Positions 1 through 10,881 of a stretch of 64,000 bases of DNA are shown here, piece after piece. The notes beneath the pieces were generated by a model. The model was not told the origin of the DNA, did no database searches, and saw nothing but the letters and a program-made list of their open reading frames with translations. A program made the position numbers and the translations under genes. How positions within the stretch are numbered: the stretch's first letter is position 1; the number at the start of each line of letters is the position of its first letter. This DNA comes from Apostichopus japonicus (taxonomy: Eukaryota; Echinodermata; Holothuroidea; Aspidochirotida; Stichopodidae): positions 9,430,714 to 9,494,713 of the forward strand of contig NC_092567.1 in the NCBI RefSeq assembly GCF_037975245.1, in the 5' to 3' direction.

Positions 1-191
1 CTGTGTATCATGCACGGTCTGTACTATACTGGTACGTAAACACAAGATGATACTCTGAAGAGCTCTCTGTTAAACAAAACACTGTTTAAGGTGTACTTCT
101 ACTGGTACTACCAGATGGTACCATCTTTGTTTACTTCCTGCATGGCATGTTAACCCCTAAATCTTACTGGATATCGATGTGGAAACAAGAA

Positions 192-838
192 TTTGGCTGC
201 TCCTCAATCTAACTACGGATCTAAGTGGATATAACCAGTTGGCTGCTCCTCAACCAAACTAGAGATCTAAGTGGATAGTTGGCTGCTCCTCAATCAAACT
301 AGAGATCTAAGTGGATACAACCAGTTGGCTGCTCATCAATCAAACTAGAGATCTAAGTGGATATAACCAGTTGGCTGCTCCTCAACCAAACTAGAGATCT
401 AAGTGGATACAACCAGTTGGCTGCTCATCAATCTAACTACAGATCTAAGAGGATACAACCAGTTGGCTGCTCCTCAACCAAACTAGAGATCTAGAGTGGA
501 TACAACCAGTTGGCTGCTCCTCAACCAAACTAGAGATCTAAGTGGATAGTTGGCTGCTCCTCAATCAAACTAGAGATCTAAGTGGATACAACCAGTTGGC
601 TGCTCATCAATCAAACTAGAGATCTAAGTGGATATAACCAGTTGGCTGCTCCTCAACCAAACTAGAGATCTAAGTGGATACAACCAGTTGGCTGCTCCTC
701 AACCAAACTAGAGATCTAAGTGGATACAACCAGTTGGCTGCTCCTCAATCTAACTAGAGATCTAAGTGGATACAACCAGTTGGCTGCTCATCAATCAAAC
801 TAGAGATCTAACTGGATACAACCAGTTGGCTGCTCCCC
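192..838. repeat. 46-bp minisatellite in BCAT intron 3
   Basis: About 14 head-to-tail copies of a 46-bp unit containing GGCTGCTCCTCAACC and AGATCTAAGTGGATA. Some units lack about 12 bp around ACAACCAGTT. The array begins about 80 bp from the exon 3 donor. Positions 1-191 show nothing else recognisable. Confidence 0.95.
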
Positions 839-918
839 ATAGTTTAGTTCTGCAAGAGCCAATGAGGTAAACATTCTTGTACAAAGGAACTTAAACTCAT
901 GCCAAAACCTATACATAC

Positions 919-1119
919 CTCCACTGCATAATGGAAGACTGTTGAAGCAGGGTGAAGTGAGAGATTTTCAAAAGGAGATATTTTGGGTGATTCCCAACCA
1001 TTCTCAGAAGACCATTCAATTGTCAGCATGTGGTCTGTAAAACTGCGGCCAAACACTAAGGTGTCTGGGTCAGGTTTCTCCTTAAGACTGGTTGACTTTT
1101 GAACCTGGAGGTCTGTGTA
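919..1119 (-). CDS. BCAT: BCAT exon 3 (start of catalytic domain)
   Basis: Sixty-seven codons from the acceptor cccttag to the donor GAG|GTATGT. It encodes [10 protein letters not shown], then [13 protein letters not shown], then [15 protein letters not shown] and [14 protein letters not shown], the signature opening of the fold-type IV aminotransferase domain of BCATs. I chose the acceptor at 1121-1120 over the one at 1106-1105 because the longer version aligns with vertebrate KDLIVTPATILKEKP without a gap. Confidence 0.93.
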
Positions 1120-4100
1120 CTAAGGGTCAAGTAAATAATAAAAGTCTATATATTTTCAAGGATTTTGGATAAGTTTCTTAGATAACTCTGACCTCACACG
1201 GTAAAAGCTGTTATGTAAAGTACTTTTCAACAAAGGCACTTGTACATCCACCTATATGGAAGAAATACAGTAGCAGAACAGAAATAGGATGAAGTTATAC
1301 TTGACATTGCCTTCTGAATCCTCCTTCATCTGGATTCATGAGGATTTATATAACACAATGAACTGGAACCTACTGTATGTAAACTTACACCCCACAAGAA
1401 CAAAGAGATACTATGGTTTACTTGTTCACTACCTAAAATCATCTATGCTTATACAGATTCAAAGAAGAACTGCACAACTTACTCTATATCTAACAAATTG
1501 TAACAATATTGCTCTACTGGCTAAATAACAACAAACATGCCCAACGCATGATCAAATTATGACACTATTGTGAAACTAACCAGTTTAAAAGGTATTGAAA
1601 GATCAACTTAGACATTTTGAGCTAGAACAGGATTTAAACCAGAAACCTTGGAATTACAAGTCAACTGAGCTTTCCAGCATTTCATTTAATACAACTAGCT
1701 TAAATATTTATTATAAAAATTAAACAAACTATATGGAAAAAATAAGGGAAAAAAACAATATTGAATTACTGTACATGGCATGATGATGTCCTTTTTAAAC
1801 CTGATCAAGTCCTCAACCTTGCTTGTGAAAAACGTTTATTGGTGATATCTCCAAAAATGATAATTATCTCTACCCCATAGATACATAATGATGCTTGGGT
1901 TAGTGTCTACTTTAACTTCATTGAGACTATTAGTTACATATCAAGTGCTATACAGGAGATGAATGGGACATTATCAATGTACATAGCATGAACAGATGAG
2001 AAAGACAAACATGGTAATGCCATGCAGTTTAAGACCAAATCAATTCCAGGTGAAAAGCAATACTGTTGATAGTACTACTACAATGCAGTACTTGGAATGG
2101 CTCTCACAGATTACTACACCTACAACTGCCATTTAAACCATCAACAATCATAACATGTTTGCAATTAATTGGCCTTTTCTTGTCTTTTGAATGATTCAAA
2201 TGTATAAATTCAATAGAAAGACAGTCAAACAAACCTTAAAAGTTGAAGTAGCTGAAGCATAGCTCCTCAGACCTGGTAAACGACATCTCTGAAATTGAGA
2301 GGATGTAACCAAGAACTAGAGAAAAAGAGAGAAAAACAGCAGAGATCAAGAGAAATGATGGGATTCTAGAGAATGGCAAAATATTACTATTAGCCCTCAG
2401 CTTCTATTGTAAGAATTGTAGATTTTATCACATTGTTTTGCGCCTTCTCATGTGGCTCGCATATATATAACAGTAAAATTTGCATGCTCCATTAACATAA
2501 ACACACGCTCAGTACTAACATATTCGCACACTTGAAGAGATACAATGCGCAGTTAATTTCGCAATGCGCAGTTAATCTCATTAAGTGGGAATTTTGTGAT
2601 CGCCCTCCATTTTCCCTACTACTTACCTGTGCTTCAATATGCTATGATGGTTACTTTTGTGCAGCTTCTACTGATTCATTGAAGAATAATTAACTCTTAC
2701 CCTATAAGGGTCAACCATTCTATTAAGCAGTAATTTTGTTCCTCGTAGAACTCACGGTAATAATGTGCATTATAAACAAATAGTTCTAGATTTGTAATGA
2801 TTGAAATGCTACCAAACCATTCTTAGTCCATCAAAATTTCATAGCGCCTTGTAATTCATTACTTAAACTTGTTTTATGTACTATTTTTTGGTCAGTTTTA
2901 AGCGAATGAGACTCTTAAACACACTCATAAGATGACCCCCCACCTCATCCCCATTTATTTAGTGGCACAGTCCCACAAAAATAGAATGAACAGAATCTTT
3001 CTCAACTTTAAGAATCAAGCAACATCACACCAAAATTATGAAATATACGTAAAGGGGTTCCCAGAGGACAAGCCGAGGAGACGGGTACCCGGTTCCCTTT
3101 TTTGGGACCGGTCCCATCACTTAATTCCCAGTCTTTGATCTCCTCCCCCAAACACCAGTTCCCCAAATAACATAATGACATACTGTAGGACTAGAGCTTT
3201 ATAATCACCCTCATGCCGGGGGAAAAAAGAATTGGCACAAAAGTAATCAACCTTTCATCTAAAAAATCAAATATAAAACTATAAAATATGTAACCAACAT
3301 GTGTTCCATACTGGTTCCATACTGTCCACTACTGTAATGAGAAATAGGGAAGGATGATTTAGCCAATTTAACTCCTCCAACCATCTTTATTAATTATTAA
3401 AAGAATTGTCTTGTAGCTGTTAGAAGTTACCTTAAAAAAGGATAAACAATTTTCCAAACATGTTTTCAAATTACGTGACGCTCATATTGTGTTTGACAGA
3501 GAAACGATTTCTTAACCGTTACGGATGGATATTTCAACTATACTTTGAACAGTAGTAAACGTGACATCACCTGGGCAAATGCAGATTGTAACATAACCCA
3601 CGCTGCATACAGTTCCCACAGTAATCGCAACAAAAACTGTGTTTGAATACAGATTAATTTCTTCCTTAATTTTGGGTGAAATTTCTTACAAATTAGATAT
3701 GTTTTATAAAACTCATACAATAGGTAGGTAGTGCATCAGTGATTTTGTGTAACACAAGATAAGTTTGATAAGGTGTTTATGTGAGGATGTAGTAGACAGA
3801 ATAAACAACAAATTTTATGTTTCACCAATGGTCTGGTGGCACCATATTTAAACATGAAATTGGATATAATTGGTAAAATCAAGAGGGCAGTGGGTAAGAA
3901 TCAAAAGAAACCCCCTGACACACTCCAAGCGTCAACAATGTGAGTGTCCAAAGTGCATCACATGCTCATTTATTACTTAAAACTAAAACTTTTGGTAAAC
4001 TATTTGTACTTGCAGATTCGTCATAAAATACAGTATATAGTGGGCACGCTAACTGAGCTATTTCCAGCTGGCTATATTGCGTAACACACAAGGACCCTTT

Positions 4101-6499
4101 GTTCGTGCTGAAAATGACTCATGGCTACTTGCCATGGAATGCACGGATTCCCTCATATTTACATTGTGCTGTCTAGCTCCAACAAAGAATGTTCACATGT
4201 AAGCTACTGTAAAGATTACAATCAGACAGTTATAAAATGCCTAAGCTTCCTAAATTACTATATTCTGCTTTGACATGGGTTCTGCCATGTTTCACCTTTC
4301 GATGTTCCGAATACTTTTCAAGTAATATTAAAGAAGCTTCCTTTTACTGTAAAGTTGATCCGTGAATTTTGCGTCGATTTCGATGAATGGTTTATGAACT
4401 GTGGTTTGAGAGTGTATTATGTGTAATGCTATGTACGTACCAACTGGGCATGGTAAGCTACATACGTACATTCGCGATGTGTACGTAATATATAATAGGC
4501 AATCATCTGTGCATGTACACGCGAGAGTGCATTTGTTGCGGAAATGGGAGTGCTAACTTCAAGTGGTTCAATTTGCCTATTTGCCTGCATTACGTCATAC
4601 ACCAAATTGATGCGTTCGAACAAACAGTGCTTTTAGTGAGAAAAGTTGGTGAATTTGAAAACCAGATTTCTACAAGAGGGAAAAGTCAAATGGGGACAAT
4701 TTTCACATGGTTAGAAAGAGAAATATTAGAACTATGAGGACAGTGTATCAAAATCTTCCACCAGACAATTCCTGTAATACATACGATCCATACTGTGAAT
4801 GGTGCAATAAGGTTTCCCAACATTGATTCAGGACAAGCAGGCACATACAGTATGAACATCTAACCGATTCACTTTGTCCATGGAGACTAATGTTCACTCA
4901 GTTCAAAATATGTCACCATATTAAAATCCCTCTAACGCTTAGGACCACAGGAACTGCATATCTGCTGCCACCTGCTATCGAAAATTTCAAATTGGATGAA
5001 TTTGAAAATATGTTCAAGAAATGGCTCATTTATGCATGACAGAACTTCCTGAACAAGTTCAACATCCACACAATGATGTCACTAAGGGACAACTCAAGCT
5101 GTCTAATATCCATATAACATAATTACTGGGCTTCGATGTACTTTCATGCAAGTTCAATTATGACTAGTTAGAATATGATTTAGAAGTATCAAGCTACAGT
5201 AACATTGCATCATGCATCTATTCTGGTACTTTTTACAAAGCTGCTCAATAAAACTGTTGTACGTAACAACCTGAAACACTGATAACTCAAGGAGATAATA
5301 AACTTCCAATATCACTGGAGGTGTGTCAGTTATGTAAACACATCAAAGTAAGCCAGAGAGATACCAATCTGCTGGCCAAACACTCCACCACATGTTGTTA
5401 CTGCACACTTACAGTACGGTACTACAATTTACAAGAGCACTATTTTGTACCTTCTACAGAAAACAATTAGGTTATAGAAATTTAGTCCTTCAACTTAATT
5501 TCCTATGTACTAGGACTACAGTTTGCAAAATTAAAAATTTCTTAGAGTGGCCTTGCCCACAACTTCAAGTCTTTCTAATAATGGAATTCCATTTTTCTTT
5601 TCTGAAATGGCCGATGCAACCTGATCATTGCTCTTATACCATCGGACATTTCTACAATATCACAAAATAACTTGGCCTAGAGATTCATTGATGGATGGCT
5701 ATCAACTGTCACATAGCAGAGTTTTCAGAAAGCCGGTAAAGTTTTCATGTTAGGTCTATACATTTCCAAACATGTAGCAAAAAGTTACATGATCAACCAA
5801 ACCCATAGGCCGAATTATCATTTCAGACTAACTAGGCCTACGCTTAACGAAACGTTGGTAGGTGCTCTTAAAAGAAACAAAGTGGCTATTCTTACGACTA
5901 GTCGTAAGAATAATTTATAAATACGCATGTGCAGTTGCTTTAACGTGGCTATTTTTACGACTAGGAGTACTATTTTTACGACTATGAGTAACAATAATTT
6001 CCAGTTAAGGTTAGGTTAGTGTTTAGGGTTAGGTTTAGGGTTACCCCTACTACATGCGCAGTTGCTTTATTTATTTTACTGCGCTTGAATTCGCCGAAGT
6101 CGTAAGAATAGTTTATAAATAATTGTTACGACTAGTCGTGAGAATAGCCACGGCCTAAAAGAAATGCCTCTCTTTACACTCATTTCCAATACACAATTAT
6201 GCTTAAATGCCTAGGCTTCATATGAATCTTCTTAAAATTTTCAAAATTTCAGTCCACATAGAATATTAGCTAGTGCAGCTGTAAACGAACTCAGGCCTAC
6301 AGTAGCCTACAACAATATACAGTATGATGCTCACAGTTATAATTTCCACTTATTGAACTGTAGCAAACAATTAGGCCTAGCCTAGGCCTATCCCTGGAAT
6401 TGCTAAAATAAAACATACATACTAAAATAATCCAAATGGTTATAAGCAAACCTTCACTTTGTAGCAAAAGGCACGACGAAAAACATTGCGAACGGCCAT
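919..6499 (-). CDS. BCAT: Branched-chain amino acid aminotransferase (BCAT), 5' part, 3 exons
   Basis: BCATs are PLP enzymes that move the amino group of Leu, Ile or Val to 2-oxoglutarate. I join three exons, 6499-6452, 2288-2235 and 1119-919, all in phase 0, giving 101 residues. The join reads through ...[10 protein letters not shown] / YTDLQ... into [24 protein letters not shown] and [13 protein letters not shown], which align without gaps to vertebrate BCAT1/BCAT2 from memory. The Arg-rich N-terminus followed by SYAS resembles the mitochondrial presequence of BCAT2, so a mitochondrial enzyme is inferred. The PLP-lysine region and everything after HYAVE lie outside the window. Family assignment is secure; BCAT1 versus BCAT2 orthology is not. 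Confidence 0.9.
1120..2234 (-). other. BCAT intron 2
   Basis: AT-rich intron sequence between exons 2 and 3. Short open frames such as 1289-1528 on the plus strand lack coding character. I see no repeat or RNA gene. Confidence 0.7.
2235..2288 (-). CDS. BCAT: BCAT exon 2
   Basis: Eighteen codons between a tttcag acceptor and a GTTTGT donor. The peptide [18 protein letters not shown] parallels the RRYASSSFK stretch that ends the BCAT2 presequence. Like exon 1 it has a GTTTG donor. A one-codon acceptor choice is not possible because the next AG would shift frame. Confidence 0.85.
2289..6451 (-). other. BCAT intron 1
   Basis: A 4.2-kb intron. It contains the inverted-repeat element at 5878-6155. 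At about 4951-5039 a plus-strand stretch resembles the C-terminal tail of a non-LTR reverse transcriptase ([20 protein letters not shown]), but it is too short to assert. Near 6300-6390 there are many taggcct strings. Nothing else is recognisable. Confidence 0.6.
5878..6155. mobile_element. Small inverted-repeat transposon (MITE-like)
   Basis: The ends carry GTGGCTATTCTTACGACTAG (from 5881) and its near-perfect inverted copy ending GAATAGCCAC at 6151. The 9-bp direct repeat TAAAAGAAA lies at 5869-5877 and 6156-6164. Two more internal copies of the TTTTTACGACTA motif lie at 5944-5990. A degenerate TTAGGG-like run occurs at 6007-6045. There is no coding capacity. The superfamily is not identified. 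Confidence 0.75.
6452..6499 (-). CDS. BCAT: BCAT exon 1 (start codon, presequence)
   Basis: ATG at 6499-6497 opens 16 codons ([16 protein letters not shown]), then a GTTTGC donor at 6451. Three Arg and two Lys with no acidic residue fit a mitochondrial presequence. The donor is weak (GTTTGC rather than GTAAGT). The exon is supported mainly by the exact phase-0 join to exon 2. An untranslated exon further upstream is possible. Confidence 0.75.
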
Positions 6500-7260
6500 T
6501 CTAACAGGAGTGATTGGTATCTCTTGACGGGTTCAAATACAACCTCCAGGTACGGTATGAGCTATGGTTTCTGAATCACTGCTGTTTGGCCCTACACAAC
6601 TGTTTGTAACTTTCGTTGTACGGGCAGCTGCAGGACATCAGTAGTACAGGACTATAAGTATCTTGTTTCAGATCCTAGGTTTGTATGACAGTGTGCCTGA
6701 GGTCAATGTAGACAGAAGCGTAATAGTCAATGCGGGGCTTTCCCTTGATGTCAGGCGCGAAATAAATCAACTGTCTCGTTTCAGCATAAGCGGCCGACAA
6801 TCTTCTTCCAAACAGAAGAAGGACGTCAAGTTCTCCGAAGTTTTATCGCAAAGAAATCCCCGAGAGTATCAACTTAGAATCTGATTTAACAGTGAAACAT
6901 CCAGTCTGTGCTCAATTATAGATTTCCATACATCTTGTTGGTGTATGGTCTATTCAGCTCAGCGACCTATCGGTTTGTATTGACTCGAAAGTTTACTTCA
7001 AATAGCCTCCTTTGTCAATCACTGTTACCAAGTAATGTCGGATTTTCGATTTAGGTAGGCCTAGTGATCTAAAAATATTAACATTTCATACCAAACACGT
7101 GCATTGGGCAGATGTTGTGGCGTTTGTACGTACTCTGGATGAACTTATTTGTTTAGTACCTTGCTCAAATTTGCCTTTTCACCTAGATTAGAAGCACGTC
7201 GATCGATGATTAAAAAGCAATATGGAATAGAAGCTTGCGCATGGAGCGCCTTTTGTCATT
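6500..7260. promoter_or_regulatory. BCAT 5' flank / presumed promoter region
   Basis: This lies directly upstream of the BCAT start codon on the minus strand. A CCAAT box on that strand (6521-6517) lies within 30 bases of the ATG; I see no TATA box that I trust. A plus-strand open stretch at 6673-6882 follows a good acceptor (tcttgtttcag) and ends ...NPREYQLRI-stop. It could be an exon of a divergent transcript but matches nothing I know. Confidence 0.35.
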
Positions 7261-7267
7261 ATCAGTC

Positions 7268-8485
7268 AGTATGCCGTCTAAAGTCTAGTATGTCGGCTCA
7301 TCTAAAGCAGTGGCGGAGCGTCCATACAGTCCGGCAGTGGCGGCGGAACCGGGGGGGGGGGAGGGCTTGAGGGGGCACATGCATGATAAGCCCCCCCCCC
7401 CCCAATATTTACCAAGGCTCCGAAACGTGCATCTGCCCATTTTTCAATGCATACTTGTCGATCTGTCCGATGCACACGTATACTATATAGGTGTTATAAT
7501 TTTAGTAAATGCTGGGGGACCCTCAGCCCGTCCCCTGGCTATAGACCACATTATCACCCCAACCGCGTCTCCACGCCCCGTGAAAAGTGGAAGCAGTGAA
7601 TGTGAGTACCGGTAAGCGCAACACAACTTCGTCTTAGGCCAATGACTTGCCTCATTTCAGCCAGTTCTCCAACATCCCCTTACTACACTCAAAAACGTCT
7701 TTGCGAGTACACTACCGAGTAATAGCTACTCTCTTAAAACACCATCGAATATACAAATTACAATGTTTTTACAGATTTTTACGTGCAATCTGCAGGCTTA
7801 AGACCCATATTTTAGGGCTAGGTATTCGCAGAATAAAGCATTCGGGAAGTGCCGTTTCCCGCCATCTGGGGGTGTGAAAAACCCAAAATTTTCTTGTACG
7901 CTCCGCGCCAACCGATGGTGGCGCTCCGCTTAGATAGTCTCCACACATTAGCCCCCCCCCCCCAATAATTTCCCATTCCGCTGCGCCTGCTCCCCCCCCC
8001 CCCCTGACGGACTCAAATGGACTGCTGGCGCCCTTTTCAGTTTGTCACCACTTTTTACTTATTCGCGATTATTGACTTTTTTTATTGCGCTCCCCTTATC
8101 TACCTATTGACATTTGTCACATTTTGTTGGCGATGACACCTATTTCTTCTTCGTTATCTGCAAATTAGCAAGGTCTGAGAAGGGTAATTTTCGGCGATCT
8201 ATGGAGTATCTTTATTCAAAAAAATTCTGGTGGCGCTCCGCTTAGATTAGTGTCGAAAGCGCCCCTACAGACCATTCTCGACCCACTGACCAATACCCCT
8301 GGCTCCGCCACTGGTCTAAAGTCGTGATGCCGTCAAAAGTCATCATGCAGTCTTAAGTCATTAGGTCGTCTAAAGGCATCCCTTCCATATCCATTATACC
8401 TCCTAAGGTCATTATCCCTTCAAAAGTCATTATATGTCGTCTAAGGTCGTGCTGCCGTCAAAAGTCATTGGGCCGTCTTAAGTCA
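7268..8485. repeat. Degenerate ~20-bp repeat split by a transposon
   Basis: Loosely repeated motifs of the form GTCTAAAGTC, GCCGTCAAAAGTCAT and TCTTAAGTCATT run over 7268-7307 and resume at 8314-8485. The element at 7308-8313 lies between the two halves. A related short stretch recurs near 21316-21355. Confidence 0.6.
7308..8313. mobile_element. hAT-like non-autonomous element A
   Basis: The left end is CAGTGGCGGAGC and the right end is GGCTCCGCCACTG, an inverted pair typical of hAT termini. Flanks are ATCTAAAG (7300-7307) and GTCTAAAG (8314-8321), matching 7 of 8. The flanking repeat itself contains TCTAAAG, which weakens the target-duplication argument. Inside are long G and C runs and copies of the GCGGAGCGCCACCAT module in reverse orientation (7888-7935, 8232-8252). 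No transposase was seen. Confidence 0.65.
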
Positions 8486-9856
8486 TTTTCTTTATTTGTA
8501 TCTTCGCAAAGAAGAGTATAACTCGGTAAGCCGGGGCTAATCTTCCCGAGGCCATCAGAACGGAATTGATGTAAAATCAGTTTCTATGTGTAAAACAGAT
8601 AAAATGGACCTGTTTGAAGGTAGCGGACATAAAGGGAGGACATGAACAGCGGACAATAAGAGCAGACAATAACGAGAAAAGCAAAGAGCGCCATCTATCC
8701 TAACATACAATAAGCCATGGTGAAGGTGCAGCAGTATTCAAAAGTTATTTGTACGTAAAATTTAGGTACAATACATCCAGTGCCGGACTGGCCACACGGA
8801 CATTTGGGCAATGCCCGGTGGGCTGGTGGCCCGGTGGGCCGGTGGGCTAGGGAGCCTGGTAAAATTTACAGCCTATTTTCACATTAGTTAATAGAATACA
8901 GACGGGCTGTATAGAAATATATTTTTAACTGTGGGAATCAGCTCATGAAATCACCATGTAAGTTAATGTGTTAGTTCGTAAAAAAAGAACGTGCTGTTAG
9001 CAACCCGTCCGTGCTAATGGATTTTATTTAGGTTTTTTTTTCAATTTTTCAAGTATGTTGCCACAAAATGCTTGAAAAACTAAATAAAATCCAGTCTAAA
9101 ACATATATTTTTGTCTATATTTGATTACGTTTTTATCTTTCCTCAGTTTAATCAAGTGTTGCTTCTGGAAAATTATTTTTTGGGTCATTTTTAAAGGATT
9201 ATTGTAACCTACAAAATTGAGAAATATAGCACCATTATGCATCTTAACTTCCAAAAACTTTTACTTGGGAGAGACCCCTCCCCAGGACGGCGATCACTAT
9301 GTAAGTAGCACATAGGCGTACGGGACCATTTCAGTTTGGGGGGCAGAACTTTTTGTGCCCGAAAGTTCCCGTGACACTATCTAAGCGGAGCGCCACCATC
9401 AGTTGGCGCGTAGCGTACAAGAAAATTTTTGGCAAACAATGCCTCTCAGATTGCCGGAAATGGCACTTCTGAGGCCTTGCAAGTTGCATCTAACATTGTT
9501 TATTTTATAATCTCACGTTTTAGAAATTTACACTTCCCCAAAAATTTGGTAAATTAGAAGTAGAAAAGATGGTAACATCACTTTGAAGGGGAAAAATGGG
9601 ACAGTATATTTTTTAAGCTCCTATTTAGTTACCTTATTTATTATTTTAACACAGTACTCAGCTACCTCAAGAAAAACATACAGGCGGGATAATGTCGCTG
9701 TGTCGGGTGAGACTGCAATTTGTCTCACAAAAAAGTATAAAATATAACAAAGAATATGATAAACCTGTACTTTTAGGCTTGTAGGCACTCCCCCCCCCCA
9801 CCATCCATGAAAAAGAAAATGTTTCTTATATACACTCATGTTGGGGATGTCCAGGT

Positions 9857-10511
9857 CAAGGGCGGCGAAAGCACTTTTAATCTGGGGGGGGGGCACCGAC
9901 ATCAAAGGGCACTTTGCAGAAATTCGATTAGACTGATGTAGCCTTATATTTGGTACCCTTTATAACTTATTGTATTATTTTATTTGTACACATACACATC
10001 ACGCCATCAACGCCCCTCCCCCCCCCCCCCAAAGGAAAATATGCATACTAGCACTGCAATATCCAATGCGCAAATTGGGAAACAAGGAACAAGTTTTCTT
10101 TTGAGACAAAATGAGGTGAAATCATGCTAGTTGCTAATGTAGGAATCTTCCGAATAAGATCTTTTTTTCCTGTTAATATCTTAACAAATTTTTTCCATTT
10201 GAAATAGCTTTGAGTTTGACCCACAGAAATTCATTAAAAGTCACGGGCTTAGTCAGGATTTGCAAAGTTATATGCGCGACTATCTGAGCGGAGCGCCACC
10301 ATCGGTTGGCGCGGAGCGTACTAGAAATTTTTTGGTTTTACAAACCCCTCAGATGGCCGGAAACGGCCCTTCCCGAGTGTTCATTCTGGTTCCCTGGCCT
10401 CTTGCTAACTTGAGGCACCTCAATTTGTATGTGAAAAAAGGCATATTTTTAACCTGAGGAAAAGTGGGGGGCACGTTCCCCCTGTGCCCACCCCCGGTTC
10501 CGCCGCCCTTG
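9857..10511. mobile_element. hAT-like element D (inserted in C)
   Basis: Termini are CAAGGGCGGCG (9857) and CGCCGCCCTTG (10511), flanked by the perfect 8-bp duplication GTCCAGGT (9849-9856 and 10512-10519). Length is 655 bp. It carries one GCGGAGCGCCACCAT module near 10275-10340 and a C run at 10016-10030. No protein is encoded. Confidence 0.88.
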
Positions 10512-10690
10512 GTCCAGGTATACAATTGACTAGTTAGAAAAAAAAATTGATCGTGCAAAAAGCGTGGTAGCCCAGATGAACTGCGCTTACGGTGGTGTTA
10601 CACGGAAATATTCGGGCGTCATGATGCTAAATAAAGAAAATCATGGAATTGTCGGGCAAAAATTTGAAAAGATTCTGGCAAGCTACTGCA

Positions 10691-10727
<37 letters not shown>

Positions 10728-10731
<4 letters not shown>

Positions 10732-10881
10732 CCAGAGGACAAGAAATTCGGGCAAAAGTCCTGAAAAATTCGGGCAGCCTAAGAGGAGAAAAAAAAAATA
10801 TGTATATATATTTTTTTTTTCTCCTCTTAGGCTGCCCGAATTTTTCAGGACTTTTGCCCGAATTTCTTGTCCTCTGGAAAT
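10728..10881. repeat. Long palindrome with ~73-bp arms
   Basis: Two arms, each containing CCAGAGGACAAGAAATTCGG and GCAGCCTAAGAGGAG, are exact reverse complements around a short TA-rich centre near 10801-10809. By eye the arms match base for base. It adjoins the TA microsatellite and lies near the right end of element C. Confidence 0.93.

Noticed and set aside
192-838. CRISPR-like regular repeats
   Set aside because: There are no unique spacers and the genomic context is eukaryotic. This is an ordinary minisatellite, as are the other arrays.
3538-3720. Short minus-strand open frame in BCAT intron 1
   Set aside because: No splice sites or protein family similarity.
4951-5039. Possible C-terminal tail of a LINE reverse transcriptase
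   Set aside because: About 30 residues resembling the common end of such proteins, but no catalytic motif and no element boundaries.
6663-6884. Small protein-coding gene divergent from BCAT
   Set aside because: The stretch after a good acceptor looks somewhat coding but has no homologue I know. Kept only as a note in the promoter-region entry.
7310-7615. Gly/Pro-rich open frame
   Set aside because: It arises from poly-G and poly-C runs inside transposon A.
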